A stretch of DNA of 64,000 nt from Kiloniellales bacterium (GTDB lineage: Bacteria > Pseudomonadota > Alphaproteobacteria > Kiloniellales > JAKSBE01): positions 1-64,000 of the forward strand of contig JASJBF010000051.1 of the NCBI GenBank assembly GCA_030066685.1, given 5' to 3'. Below the pieces are notes generated by a model that saw only the letters and a list, made by a program, of their open reading frames with translations, did no database searches and had not been told where the DNA came from. Numbering within the stretch: the first letter of the stretch is position 1; each line of letters opens with the position of its first letter. The translations under genes and the position numbers were made by a program. Shown here in pieces: positions 33,676 to 41,588 of this stretch.

Positions 33676-33921
33676 GACCGCTCCTTTGGATATCGTGGGT
33701 TCGCAGACCCGCAAACAACGAGACGGCGCGATCCTAGCGAAGCCGTCGTGGAAGGGCCAGAGCCGAAATCCCGCGGATTTCTGCGGCTGCGGGCGGGGAA
33801 TGCCACGCAAGAGAGGATTGATTTGGAATTCGGCGCCACAACTGCGCTAGAGTGCCGCCGGCACCGCGCGGTCGCGAGGCGGGCGCCGCTCGGGAAGGGC
33901 TCTTTCAGGAAGGAAGCGCGC

Positions 33922-35061
33922 ATGAACGATCAGGTGACGGCGGCTGTCGGCACCACCGGCGGGAGCCGGTCGATCGACCTCAGCTACGACGGCCAAGCCG
34001 GCGAGGTCGCCAAGATCGCCCTGGTCAACAGCGTCCTGGGGCTGGTGACCCTCGGCATCTACCGGTTCTGGGCCAAGACCCGGCTGCGCCGCTACCTCTG
34101 GAGCCATGTCTCGATGGCGGGCGACCGCCTCGAGTACACGGGCCGTGCGATCGAGCTCTTCATCGGCTTCCTGATCGCCGCCGTCTTTCTGGCCCTGCTC
34201 TTCGGGGCGCTCATGGCCAGCAGCCTGCTGCTCGACTACGGCCCGCAGGAAATCAATCCGCTGGAGATCGTCTACCTCCTGATCATCCTCTTCCTGATCC
34301 CCTTTGCGCTCTACCGCGCCCGGCGCTATCGCCTGTCCCGGACCCAGTGGCGCGGGATCAGGGCCGGCCAGACCGGCTCGGCGGTCAAGTACGCGCTCAT
34401 GACCCTGGGCCTGCAACTGCTGGTGCTGATCACCCTGAGCCTGGCCTATCCCTTCTATCGCACCGTGCTGCAGCGGTATCGCACGACCAACACCTGGTTC
34501 GGCGATCAGCGCCTGGAGTTCGGCGGCCGCGCCGGGCCGATGTTCGGCCGGTGGCTGCTCACCCTCCTGCTCTACATCCCCACCCTGGGCTTCGCGTACT
34601 TCTGGTACCGGACGGTCGAGTTCCGCTACTACGCGAGCGAGACCCGCTACTCCGGGCTGTCGCTCAGCTCGAACCTGGAGGCCGGCCGGGTGATCGGCAT
34701 CATCCTGCTCTCGGCCATCTCTTCGATGCTCTTCATCGGCGTCATGTCGGGGATCTACATCATCGTCATGAAAGCCGTCGGACCCGGATTTTTGGAGCCC
34801 GGAGGCGTGACGAACCCCGCCGAGGCCGCGGCGATCCTGACTCCGGCGTTTATTGCCGCCTACGTCGTTTGGCTGATCTTCATCATCATCGGCCTGGGCT
34901 TCATCCAGACGGTCCTGCTGCTGCATCCGCTGACGGAGGCAATCGCCGAGAGCCTGAAGCTGGACGGCGAGGTCGATTTCGCGGCCCTGAGCCAGCGCGC
35001 CGGGCAGGGGCCGAGGCACGGCGAGGGTCTGGCCGATGCCTTCGATCTTAGTCCGATCTGA
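33922..35061 (+). CDS. YjgN-type DUF898 membrane protein
   Basis: 379 aa from ATG 33922, behind AGGAAGGA. It contains two tandem DUF898-like halves: GEVAKIALVNSVLGLVTLGIYRFWAKTRLRRYLWSHVSMAGDRLEYTGRA, with several TM helices, and GPMFGRWLLTLLLYIPTLGFAYFWYRTVEFRYYASETRYSGL. TGRA and the F-W-x-T-x-x-R-Y motifs are family markers. The function is unknown; the family is often paired with an M48 protease gene, as here (next gene 18 bases downstream), suggesting a membrane protease complex. Confidence 0.88.
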   Translation: MNDQVTAAVGTTGGSRSIDLSYDGQAGEVAKIALVNSVLGLVTLGIYRFWAKTRLRRYLWSHVSMAGDRLEYTGRAIELFIGFLIAAVFLALLFGALMASSLLLDYGPQEINPLEIVYLLIILFLIPFALYRARRYRLSRTQWRGIRAGQTGSAVKYALMTLGLQLLVLITLSLAYPFYRTVLQRYRTTNTWFGDQRLEFGGRAGPMFGRWLLTLLLYIPTLGFAYFWYRTVEFRYYASETRYSGLSLSSNLEAGRVIGIILLSAISSMLFIGVMSGIYIIVMKAVGPGFLEPGGVTNPAEAAAILTPAFIAAYVVWLIFIIIGLGFIQTVLLLHPLTEAIAESLKLDGEVDFAALSQRAGQGPRHGEGLADAFDLSPI

Positions 35062-35079
35062 GGCCGAGGGCGGCGCCAA

Positions 35080-36201
35080 ATGACCGAGTACCGCGGCAGC
35101 TTCAACGACGGTAAGCGGGCCGCCAGCCACCCGGTGGTGGTCCGACTGCGGATGCGCGAGCTTTGGATCGAGGACGCGGGCGGCAAGCTGCTGGCCACCT
35201 GGCCATATGAGAAGCTGCGCGCCGTCGACGAGCTGACGACCGCCAAGACCGCGCGCCTGACCTGCGCCGAGTCGCCCCGGGCCAGGCTGGTCGTCGAAGG
35301 CGAGGGCTTCCTGGAAGAGCTGGCAGAGGAGGCCCCGCAGTTCAACCGTCGCAGGCGGGCCGTCAGACGGCTGGCGCGGCGCGGCCTTTGGGCCGTGACC
35401 GGCCTCGCCGCCGTTGTCGCCGTATTCTGGGTCGTGCTGCCCCGGGGCGTTCCCTATCTCGCGGAGACGATTCCGGTGTCCTGGGAGGAGGCGCTTGGCC
35501 GCGCGGTGCTGGACGACCTTCTGGCGTTTTTTGCGGCGATGGCGGACGAGGAGGAAGCCCGGACCTGCGAGGTGGCGGCAGGGCGGGCGGCACTCGACCG
35601 CCTGGTGGCGCGCCTCGGCAGCGCCGTGGACTCGCCCTACGACTACAAGGTCGTCGTCGTCGACCTCGATATCACCAACGCCTTCGCGCTGCCCGGCGGC
35701 TACATCGTGCTCTTCGACGGCCTGCTCGACTTCGCGAAGGCGCCCGAGGAGGTCGCCGGCGTCCTGGCGCACGAGATGGGACACGTGATCCATCGCCACG
35801 GCACCCAGGCGATGCTGCGCCAGATGGGTCTCTCGGTGATCTTCGAGTTCCTGATGGGCGGCGGTGGCTCGATCGGCGCCGAGCTGGGCGGCATGGTGCT
35901 CGCACTGTCCTACAGCCGGGAGGCCGAGCTTCAGGCGGACGGCACCGGGATCGAGATCCTGCAGAGCGCCGGGCTGCGGCCGGTCGGGCTCGCGGCCTTC
36001 TTCAAGCGCCTGCAGGCCGAGTCGGGCGACGTCACCGGACCCTTCCAGATCCTCTCGACCCACCCCAGCTTCGCCGCCCGCCTCGATCGCCTCAAGGACG
36101 TCGAGGACGAAGGCGCGGCGAGCATGAGCCCGGCCGACTGGACCGCCCTACGGGCGATCTGCGGGCCCGACGCGGCCGACGAGGACCAGGCCGACACCTG
36201 A
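35080..36201 (+). CDS. M48-family zinc metallopeptidase, membrane-anchored
   Basis: 373 aa. It starts in the cytoplasm (YRGSFNDGKRAASHPVVVRL) with a DUF7092-like beta region, then one TM helix at ~103-125, then the peptidase domain. HEMGHVIHRHG is the zinc site (HExxH, His231-Glu232 and His235), and SREAELQADGTG supplies the downstream Glu ligand. PGGYIVLFDGLLDF matches the typical pre-active-site segment of Oma1/HtpX-like peptidases. The TM places the protease domain in the periplasm (orientation inferred). The gene follows yjgN-like DUF898 by 18 bases and is a likely partner. Confidence 0.9.
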   Translation: MTEYRGSFNDGKRAASHPVVVRLRMRELWIEDAGGKLLATWPYEKLRAVDELTTAKTARLTCAESPRARLVVEGEGFLEELAEEAPQFNRRRRAVRRLARRGLWAVTGLAAVVAVFWVVLPRGVPYLAETIPVSWEEALGRAVLDDLLAFFAAMADEEEARTCEVAAGRAALDRLVARLGSAVDSPYDYKVVVVDLDITNAFALPGGYIVLFDGLLDFAKAPEEVAGVLAHEMGHVIHRHGTQAMLRQMGLSVIFEFLMGGGGSIGAELGGMVLALSYSREAELQADGTGIEILQSAGLRPVGLAAFFKRLQAESGDVTGPFQILSTHPSFAARLDRLKDVEDEGAASMSPADWTALRAICGPDAADEDQADT

Positions 36202-36220
36202 TACCGAGGAGCGGGCGGAC

Positions 36221-36259
36221 AAAAAAGGGCCGCCGTTCCGGGGGAGAGGTCGGGCGGCC
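36221..36259 (-). terminator. Rho-independent terminator of nrdAB
   Basis: Minus strand: GGCCGCC (36259-36253), an 18-base loop, GGCGGCC (36234-36228), then CTTTTTTG with six T's. It lies about 30 bases after the nrdB stop codon. In the + direction it would lack a T-tract. Confidence 0.75.
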
Positions 36260-36288
36260 TGGGAAGGATCCCACAGGGAGGAATAGGG

Positions 36289-37248
36289 TCAGTCGAAGGC
36301 CTCTTCCCAGGAGCCCCGGGTCGCGGCCCGGGAATACTCGGTCGCGCGGTTCTCGAAGAAGTTGGTGTGCTCGACCCCGTTCAGCATGGCGTCGAGCCAG
36401 GGCAGGGGGTTGGCCTCGACCCGGTAGATCGGCTGCAGGTCGAGCTGCGCCAGGCGCCGGTCGGCGATGTAGCGGATGTAGCGCTTGACCTCGGCCGCCT
36501 CCAGGCCCTCGACCCCGCCCAGCTCGAAGGCCAGGTCGATGAAGGCGTCCTCGTGGGTGACCACGGTCTCGCAGGCCTTGTAGATCTCATGCTGCAGGGC
36601 CTCGGTCCAGATCTCCTTGTTCTCCGAGATGAAGCTGCGGAACAGGCGGATGATCGAATGCGTGTGCAGGGTCTCGTCGCGCACCGACCAGGAGACGATC
36701 TGGCCCATGCCCTTCATCTTGTTGATGCGCGGGAAGTTGAGCAGGATCGCGAAGGAGGCGAAGAGCTGCAGGCCCTCGGTGAAGGCGCCGAAGACCGCGA
36801 GGGTGAGCGCGATCTCCTCCTTGGTCTCGGTGCCGAACTGCTGCATGTAGTCGTACTTGTCCTTCATCTCCTTGTAGCGGAGGAAGGCCGAGTACTCGGA
36901 CTCCGGCATGCCGATGGTGTCCAGCAGATGTGAGTAGGCGGCGATGTGCACCGTCTCCATGTTGGCGAAGGCGGCCAGCATCATCTGGATCTCGGTCGGC
37001 CCGAAGACCCGGGCGTAGTGCTTCATGTAGCAGTTGTTGACCTCGACGTCCGACTGCGTGAAGAAGCGGAAGATCTGGGTCAGCAGGTTGCGCTCGGCCT
37101 CGCTCAGATTGCGCTGCCAGTCCTTGACGTCGTCGGCCAGCGGCACCTCTTCCGGCAGCCAGTGGATGCGCTGCTGGGTCAGCCAGGCCTCGTAGGCCCA
37201 GGGGTACTTGAACGGCTTGTAGACGGGGTTGGCTTCCAGCAGGGACAT
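36289..37248 (-). CDS. nrdB: Ribonucleotide reductase class Ia beta subunit
   Basis: 319 aa from ATG 37248 behind AAGG. Diiron ligands appear as FFTQSDVEVNN (first acidic ligand), MET-VHIAAYSHLLDT (E-x-x-H, plus the following Tyr as radical site), GAFTEGLQLFASFA (Glu), and RDETLHTHSI (E-x-x-H). NrdB generates the tyrosyl radical for dNTP synthesis. There is no N-terminal ATP cone on this protein. It lies 53 bases after nrdA. Confidence 0.95.
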   Translation of the reverse strand: MSLLEANPVYKPFKYPWAYEAWLTQQRIHWLPEEVPLADDVKDWQRNLSEAERNLLTQIFRFFTQSDVEVNNCYMKHYARVFGPTEIQMMLAAFANMETVHIAAYSHLLDTIGMPESEYSAFLRYKEMKDKYDYMQQFGTETKEEIALTLAVFGAFTEGLQLFASFAILLNFPRINKMKGMGQIVSWSVRDETLHTHSIIRLFRSFISENKEIWTEALQHEIYKACETVVTHEDAFIDLAFELGGVEGLEAAEVKRYIRYIADRRLAQLDLQPIYRVEANPLPWLDAMLNGVEHTNFFENRATEYSRAATRGSWEEAFD

Positions 37249-37301
37249 CTGACCTTCTCTTATGGCTTTGCGTCGCGATTTGGCTCCGGTGTCGGCCGGC
37301 C

Positions 37302-39302
37302 CTACTGGCAGGCCAGGCACTCCTCGTAGTCGGTGCCGTTGACCTGGGGCTGCTCGCGGCCGTTGACCTTGCCCAGGTGCGGCACGGCCTTGCCGGCCGC
37401 CGTGTCGCCGAGCACCGATTCGGCGCGCTGGATCGACTTGGAGCGGCAGTAGTAGAGGCTCTTCACGCCCTTCTTCCAGGCCTGGAAGTGGATCTGGTGC
37501 AGGTCGCGCTTGTGGACGTCGGCCGGCAGGAAGACGTTCAGGGACTGGGCCTGGCAGACGTGGGGCGCGCGGTCGGCGGCGTGCTCGATCAGCCAGCGCT
37601 GGTCGAGCTCGAAGGCGGTCTTGAAGACGTCCTTCTCCTCGTCGCTCAGGAAGTCCAGGTGCTGGACAGAGCCCTCGTGGACCGTGATCGAGCTCCAGAC
37701 CTCCTCGCTGTTCCGCCCTTTCTCCTCGAGCAGGCGGGTCAGATACTTGTTGCGCACGTTGAAGGAGCCGGACAGCGTCTTGTGGGTGAAGCTGTTGGCC
37801 GCGGCGGGCTCGATCCCGGGCGAGGCGCCGCCGCAGATGATCGAAATCGAGGCCGTGGGCGCGATCGCCATCTTGTTGGAGAAGCGCTCGGCGATGCCGA
37901 ACTCCTCGGCGTCGAGGCAGGCACCGCGCTCTTCGGCCAGCACCGCCGAGGCGGCGTCGGCGGCCTCCCGGATCTGCTGGAAGATGCGCCGGTTCCAGAC
38001 CTTGGCCATGACCCCTTCTAGGGGAATCCCGTTCTGCTGCAGGAAGGAATGGAAGCCCATGACCCCCAGGCCGACCGAGCGCTCGCGCAGCGCCGAATAG
38101 CGCGCCCGGGACATGGAATCCGGGGCGTTCTCGATGAAGTCGGTCAGCACGTTGTCGAGGAAGCGCAGGACGTCCTCGATGAAGCCGGCCTCGTCCTGCC
38201 ACTCGAAGTAGGTCTCGAGGTTGAGCGAAGAGAGACAGCAGACCGCGGTGCGGTCCTCGCCCAGGTGGTCGATCCCGGTCGGCAGGGTGATCTCGCTGCA
38301 GAGGTTCGACATCTTGACGTTGAGGCCGGCCAGCTTGTGGTGCTCGGGCACCGCGCGGTTCACGTGGTCGACGTAGATCAGGTAGGGCTCGCCGGTCTCG
38401 ATCCGCGCGGTCAGGATCCGGATCCACAGGCTGCGCGCCTTGATCTTCTTGATCACCGCGTGGTCCTTGGGGCTGGTCAGGGCCCAGTCCTCGTCGTTCT
38501 CGACCGCGCGCATGAAGGCGTCGGGGATGACCACGCCGTGGTGCAGGTTCAGCGCCTTGCGGTTGGGGTCGCCGCCGGTCGGCCGGCGCAGCTCGATGAA
38601 CTCCTCGATCTCGGGATGGCTGACCGGCAGGTAGACGGCGGCCGAGCCGCGGCGCAGCGAGCCCTGGCTGATCGCCAGGGTCAGGGAATCCATGACCCGG
38701 ATGAAGGGCACCACGCCGGAGGTCTTGCCGTTGTGGCCGACCCTCTCGCCGATCGAGCGCAGGTTGCCCCAGTAGCTGCCGATGCCGCCGCCGCGCGCCG
38801 CCAGCCAGACGTTCTCGTTCCACAGGCCGACGATGCCGTCCAGGCTGTCCTGGGACTCGTTCAGGAAACAGGAGATCGGCAGGCCGCGGCCGGTGCCGCC
38901 GTTGGACAGGACCGGGGTTGCCGGCATGAACCAGAGCCGCGAGATGTAGTCGTAGATCCGCTGGGCGTGGGCCGAGTCGTCGGCGAAGTGGGCGGCGACC
39001 CGGGCGAAGAGGTCCTGGTAGCTCTCGCCGGGCATGAGGTAGCGGTCGGTCAGGGTCGCCTTGCCGAACTCGGTCAGCAGGGCGTCGCGCTCGCGCGCGA
39101 TTCGCACCGTGATCCCGCGGCCGTTCTGGAAGACGTCGCGGATCTGGCCGTTGCCCAGGATCTCCTCGCCGAGAAGGGCATCGTCGGCGGCCGAGTCGCC
39201 CGGGGAGGCTTCGAGGGACTCGTCCACAGCGCTATTTGTGTTTTCCACAAGCACCGTGGCTCCGTTGTCCCTTCGCTCCTCCAGGCTGGCCGCTCGGTCC
39301 AT
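37302..39302 (-). CDS. nrdA: Ribonucleotide reductase class Ia alpha subunit
   Basis: 666 aa, ATG 39302 behind GGAG. Conserved points: ATPVLSNGGTGRGLPISCFLNES (first catalytic Cys), ARGGGIGSYWGNLRS, the NLCSEI segment, CCLSSLNLETY, and the radical-transfer FQAWKKGVKSLYYCRSKS. The C-terminal CLACQ has the swinging disulfide pair. The N-terminus does not contain an ATP-cone-like domain (it is Glu/Asp-rich instead). Compared with E. coli NrdA (761 aa) this alpha is about 100 residues shorter, which agrees with the missing cone. Upstream regulatory sites are listed separately. Confidence 0.95.
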   Translation of the reverse strand: MDRAASLEERRDNGATVLVENTNSAVDESLEASPGDSAADDALLGEEILGNGQIRDVFQNGRGITVRIARERDALLTEFGKATLTDRYLMPGESYQDLFARVAAHFADDSAHAQRIYDYISRLWFMPATPVLSNGGTGRGLPISCFLNESQDSLDGIVGLWNENVWLAARGGGIGSYWGNLRSIGERVGHNGKTSGVVPFIRVMDSLTLAISQGSLRRGSAAVYLPVSHPEIEEFIELRRPTGGDPNRKALNLHHGVVIPDAFMRAVENDEDWALTSPKDHAVIKKIKARSLWIRILTARIETGEPYLIYVDHVNRAVPEHHKLAGLNVKMSNLCSEITLPTGIDHLGEDRTAVCCLSSLNLETYFEWQDEAGFIEDVLRFLDNVLTDFIENAPDSMSRARYSALRERSVGLGVMGFHSFLQQNGIPLEGVMAKVWNRRIFQQIREAADAASAVLAEERGACLDAEEFGIAERFSNKMAIAPTASISIICGGASPGIEPAAANSFTHKTLSGSFNVRNKYLTRLLEEKGRNSEEVWSSITVHEGSVQHLDFLSDEEKDVFKTAFELDQRWLIEHAADRAPHVCQAQSLNVFLPADVHKRDLHQIHFQAWKKGVKSLYYCRSKSIQRAESVLGDTAAGKAVPHLGKVNGREQPQVNGTDYEECLACQ

Positions 39303-39341
39303 GGTGTCTCCCCCTCGTTCGATCCACCGCGCTGGGCGTCG

Positions 39342-39359
39342 TTTTCCACAGCTGTGGAT
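39342..39359. promoter_or_regulatory. DnaA-box-like pair upstream of nrdA
   Basis: TTTTCCACA (39342-39350) meets TGTGGATGG on the other strand. Their cores form the palindrome TCCACAGCTGTGGA at 39345-39358. The first is one base from the DnaA box TTATCCACA; the second is a weaker match. A further TTTTCCACA is at 39241-39249 inside the start of nrdA. DnaA control of nrdAB is known in E. coli; here it is inference. Confidence 0.45.
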
Positions 39360-39379
39360 GGGATGAATTGTGCAAATCT

Positions 39380-39395
39380 ACAAGATATAGGGTGT
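39380..39395. promoter_or_regulatory. NrdR-box candidate
   Basis: On the minus (nrdA) strand ACACCCTATATCTTGT matches the NrdR consensus ACACWATATATWGTGT at 12 of 16 positions, including the central TATAT. It lies 78 bases upstream of the nrdA start. NrdR usually binds paired boxes about 31 bases apart; only a weak second match lies at that distance. Confidence 0.5.
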
Positions 39396-39446
39396 CGCTA
39401 GCCCCAGACCCCCAAATCTAGAAGACCGTCACCGTCCTGTCATCGG

Positions 39447-39461
39447 GAACAAAACAGGAAC
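39447..39461. promoter_or_regulatory. LexA (SOS) box of the alphaproteobacterial type
   Basis: GAAC-AAAACAG-GAAC, exact GAAC-N7-GAAC (equivalently GTTC-CTGTTTT-GTTC on the nrdA strand), the established alphaproteobacterial LexA site. It is about 145 bases upstream of the nrdA start codon. The nearest other gene (39531) ends here rather than starting, so nrdA is the probable target. Confidence 0.75.
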
Positions 39462-39530
39462 ATTCAGGTTAACGAAGAGCGCCGCCGATCGCAAGCGACC
39501 GCTGGTCGAGAATCCGTCGAGCGGTTTCGC

Positions 39531-40442
39531 CTAGCGCAGGGCGCGCCAGAAGGCGTTATCCGGCGGGACGTCCAGGGTCTCGAAGACCCGGAAGGCGTCG
39601 TTGAACCAGGCGACGAAGCGGTCGGCGTGGTGGCCGGTTCCGATCGGGAACTGGCGCATTTTCCAGCGGTTCCCGGGGCTGTCGTTGCGGATCACGCTGC
39701 CGGCGTTGTAGGCGCAGGCGACCTTGGGCGGGTCGAGGTCGGTCTTGCGCCTCTGCCGGCCGATGTAGGCGGTCCCGGCCTGGATCGAGTTGTCGGCGAT
39801 GAGGAGCCAGTCCCGGTCGATGCTCGGGTCGTCCAGGGCCTCGCGCGCGGTCGAGATCAAAGTCTGCATGAGTCCCGCCGAGATCCGGTGCGGCGTCGCC
39901 TCGTCGCTGACGTAGCCCGGCTCGATGCGCAAGGCCTCGGGATTGCCCCGGGATTCCGTGCAGATGGTCGCCAGGACCAGCTCGACCGGAACGTCGAAGA
40001 CGTCGCACCACTGCGAGATCGATCGGCCGAGGGCGTCCCAGACCCGCCGCACGGTCAGCGGCCGCCCTGGGGTGACCTCGGGTGCGGCGTCCTCGATTCG
40101 CAGGCCGTCGGCCGCCAGCCGCCATTCGACGCTGCCGAAGATGCCGTGGTTCACGGTCAGCGGCGGCAGCAGGTCGATCCAGGGGCCCGGCGTGCCGCTC
40201 GGCGTTTCGGGAGGCCGGGCGTCGAAGAGTGCCGCCCGGGTGATCTCGCCGAAGATCCCGTCGACCCCGAGCCCGCGCGCGCGCTGGAACAGGCGCAGGG
40301 CGCTGTCGGTATCAGGGCCGAAAACCCCGTCGGCGCGGCCGACCTCCTCGAAGCCCAGTTCCAGGAGCCGTTCCTGGACCCGCTCGACGTCCTCGCCGCG
40401 CAGGAAGGGACGCGTCAGCTTCAGGGTTCGGGTCAAAGCCAT
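39531..40442 (-). CDS. Peptidoglycan-binding and lytic-transglycosylase-like protein
   Basis: 303 aa. Residues ~10-72 are a PG_binding_1 domain (RPFLRGEDVERVQERLLELGFEEVGRADGVFGPDTDSALRLFQRARGLGVDGIFGEITRAAL). From ~135 a lysozyme/SLT-like fold follows: VPVELVLATICTESRGNPEALR supplies the catalytic Glu, then ISAGLMQTLISTAREAL, NSIQAGTAYIGRQ and CAYNAGSVIRN, matching E-S-x-G, GLMQ and AYNAG motifs. There is no signal peptide, so it may leave the cell by holin- or GTA-like means, or act on phage-like peptidoglycan. It is the gene directly upstream of nrdAB but separated from it by the regulatory region. Confidence 0.82.
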   Translation of the reverse strand: MALTRTLKLTRPFLRGEDVERVQERLLELGFEEVGRADGVFGPDTDSALRLFQRARGLGVDGIFGEITRAALFDARPPETPSGTPGPWIDLLPPLTVNHGIFGSVEWRLAADGLRIEDAAPEVTPGRPLTVRRVWDALGRSISQWCDVFDVPVELVLATICTESRGNPEALRIEPGYVSDEATPHRISAGLMQTLISTAREALDDPSIDRDWLLIADNSIQAGTAYIGRQRRKTDLDPPKVACAYNAGSVIRNDSPGNRWKMRQFPIGTGHHADRFVAWFNDAFRVFETLDVPPDNAFWRALR

Positions 40443-40633
40443 GCGTCCTCCCCCGGTCGTCGCGTGATCGCAAGGCGCCCTCTCGCCTTAGCAGAAAGAG
40501 ACCCTCAGAGTCTTCCCGATGACGGCGAGAGTCGTGGCACGCCGAGGCGCCGTCAGTGGGGATTCGCACGAAAGGCTCCTTGCCATCAGGTTCTGCTTTG
40601 CCTTGCCGCCGGCTTCGGGCCAGCATGGGATGC

Positions 40634-41362
40634 ATGTGCGGGCGCTACACCCTGACCACGCCGCTCGAGGGCCTGCGGGCGGTCTTCCTCTTCGAGGAAT
40701 CCCTTAATCTCGCGGCGCGCTACAACATCGCGCCGACCCAGGAGGTGCCCGCCGTCCGGCTCGGGCCGGAGGACGGCAAGCGGCATCTGGCCCTGCTGCG
40801 CTGGGGCCTGATCCCGTCCTGGGCCAAGGAGGCCTCGATCGGCAGCCGCATGATCAACGCCCGAGCCGAGAGCGTCGCCGAGAAGCCGGCATACCGGACC
40901 GCCTTCCGCCGGCGCCGCTGCCTGATCCCCGCCGACGGCTTCTACGAATGGCAGGCCCGGCCCCCCGGGCCCAAGCAGCCCTACCACATCGCCCCTGTGA
41001 CGGGCGGGCCCTTCGCCTTCGCCGGCCTCTGGGAGCGTTGGGAGGACAAGGCCGGCGGCCAGGTCGTCGAAAGCTTCACCATCGTCACCACCGAGGCCAA
41101 CCGGCGGCTTGCGGCCATCCACCCGCGCATGCCGGTGATCCTGGCGCCGGCCGGCTACGCGGTCTGGCTCGATCCCGATTCGGGGATCGATGCGCTGCAG
41201 TCGCTGCTGAGCCCGGCGCCGGAAGAGGCCTTCGCCGCCACGCCGGTCTCGACCCGGGTCAACGCGGTCCGCAACGACGATCCCTCGCTGATCGTGCCGG
41301 CCGCGTCCCAGGAGGAGCCTGCCGCGGACCCCAAACCGGCCGCCCAGCTTAGGCTGCTGTAG
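40634..41362 (+). CDS. SOS-response-associated peptidase, HMCES/YedK
   Basis: 242 aa with the start chosen so that Cys2 is exposed (MCGRYTL), since that cysteine crosslinks to abasic sites. AARYNIAPTQEVPAV, WGLIPSWAKE, MINARAESVAEKPAYRTAFRRRRCLIPADGFYEWQ and FTIVTTEANRRLAAIHPRMPVIL are all conserved YedK motifs, including the Glu of FYEW and the His of HPRMP. HMCES shields abasic sites in single-stranded DNA. No LexA box is seen directly before this gene, unlike nrdA. Confidence 0.95.
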   Translation: MCGRYTLTTPLEGLRAVFLFEESLNLAARYNIAPTQEVPAVRLGPEDGKRHLALLRWGLIPSWAKEASIGSRMINARAESVAEKPAYRTAFRRRRCLIPADGFYEWQARPPGPKQPYHIAPVTGGPFAFAGLWERWEDKAGGQVVESFTIVTTEANRRLAAIHPRMPVILAPAGYAVWLDPDSGIDALQSLLSPAPEEAFAATPVSTRVNAVRNDDPSLIVPAASQEEPAADPKPAAQLRLL

Positions 41363-41400
41363 CAATCACCTGCGCAGCTCGGAGAGTCACCCCCACCCAT

Positions 41401-41474
41401 CCCTCCCCCATCAAGGGGGAGGGCTTAGCCGAACGGCGACCGCAGCCTTCTCCCTCCCCCTCGATGGGGGAGGG
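41401..41474. repeat. Paired inverted-repeat element with C/G-tract hairpins
   Basis: Two hairpins, CCCTCCCCC/GGGGGAGGG at 41401-41423 and again at 41452-41474, each with 9 bp arms and 5-base loops (ATCAA and TCGAT). The outer flanks are also complementary (CACCCCCACCC on the left, GGGGGTGG on the right). It is a small intergenic REP-like element between convergent or tandem genes, and may also terminate the HMCES transcript. Confidence 0.6.
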
Positions 41475-41588
41475 GGTGGCTCCTTAATTCGTGGCCGGTA
41501 CCGGGCGCTTCACATCTGCGTGGGCCGGCTCGACAGGCCGGCCGGAGGCTGTCCATAGTCAGTCCATGACAGCGATGCCGGAGCAGCG

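Noticed and set aside
39411-39426. Second NrdR box at the expected 31-base spacing
   Set aside because: Only about 7 of 16 positions match the consensus, so it is not claimed as a site.
40443-40633. LexA box before the HMCES gene
   Set aside because: No GAAC-N7-GAAC or GTTC-N7-GTTC pair is present; only isolated GTTC.
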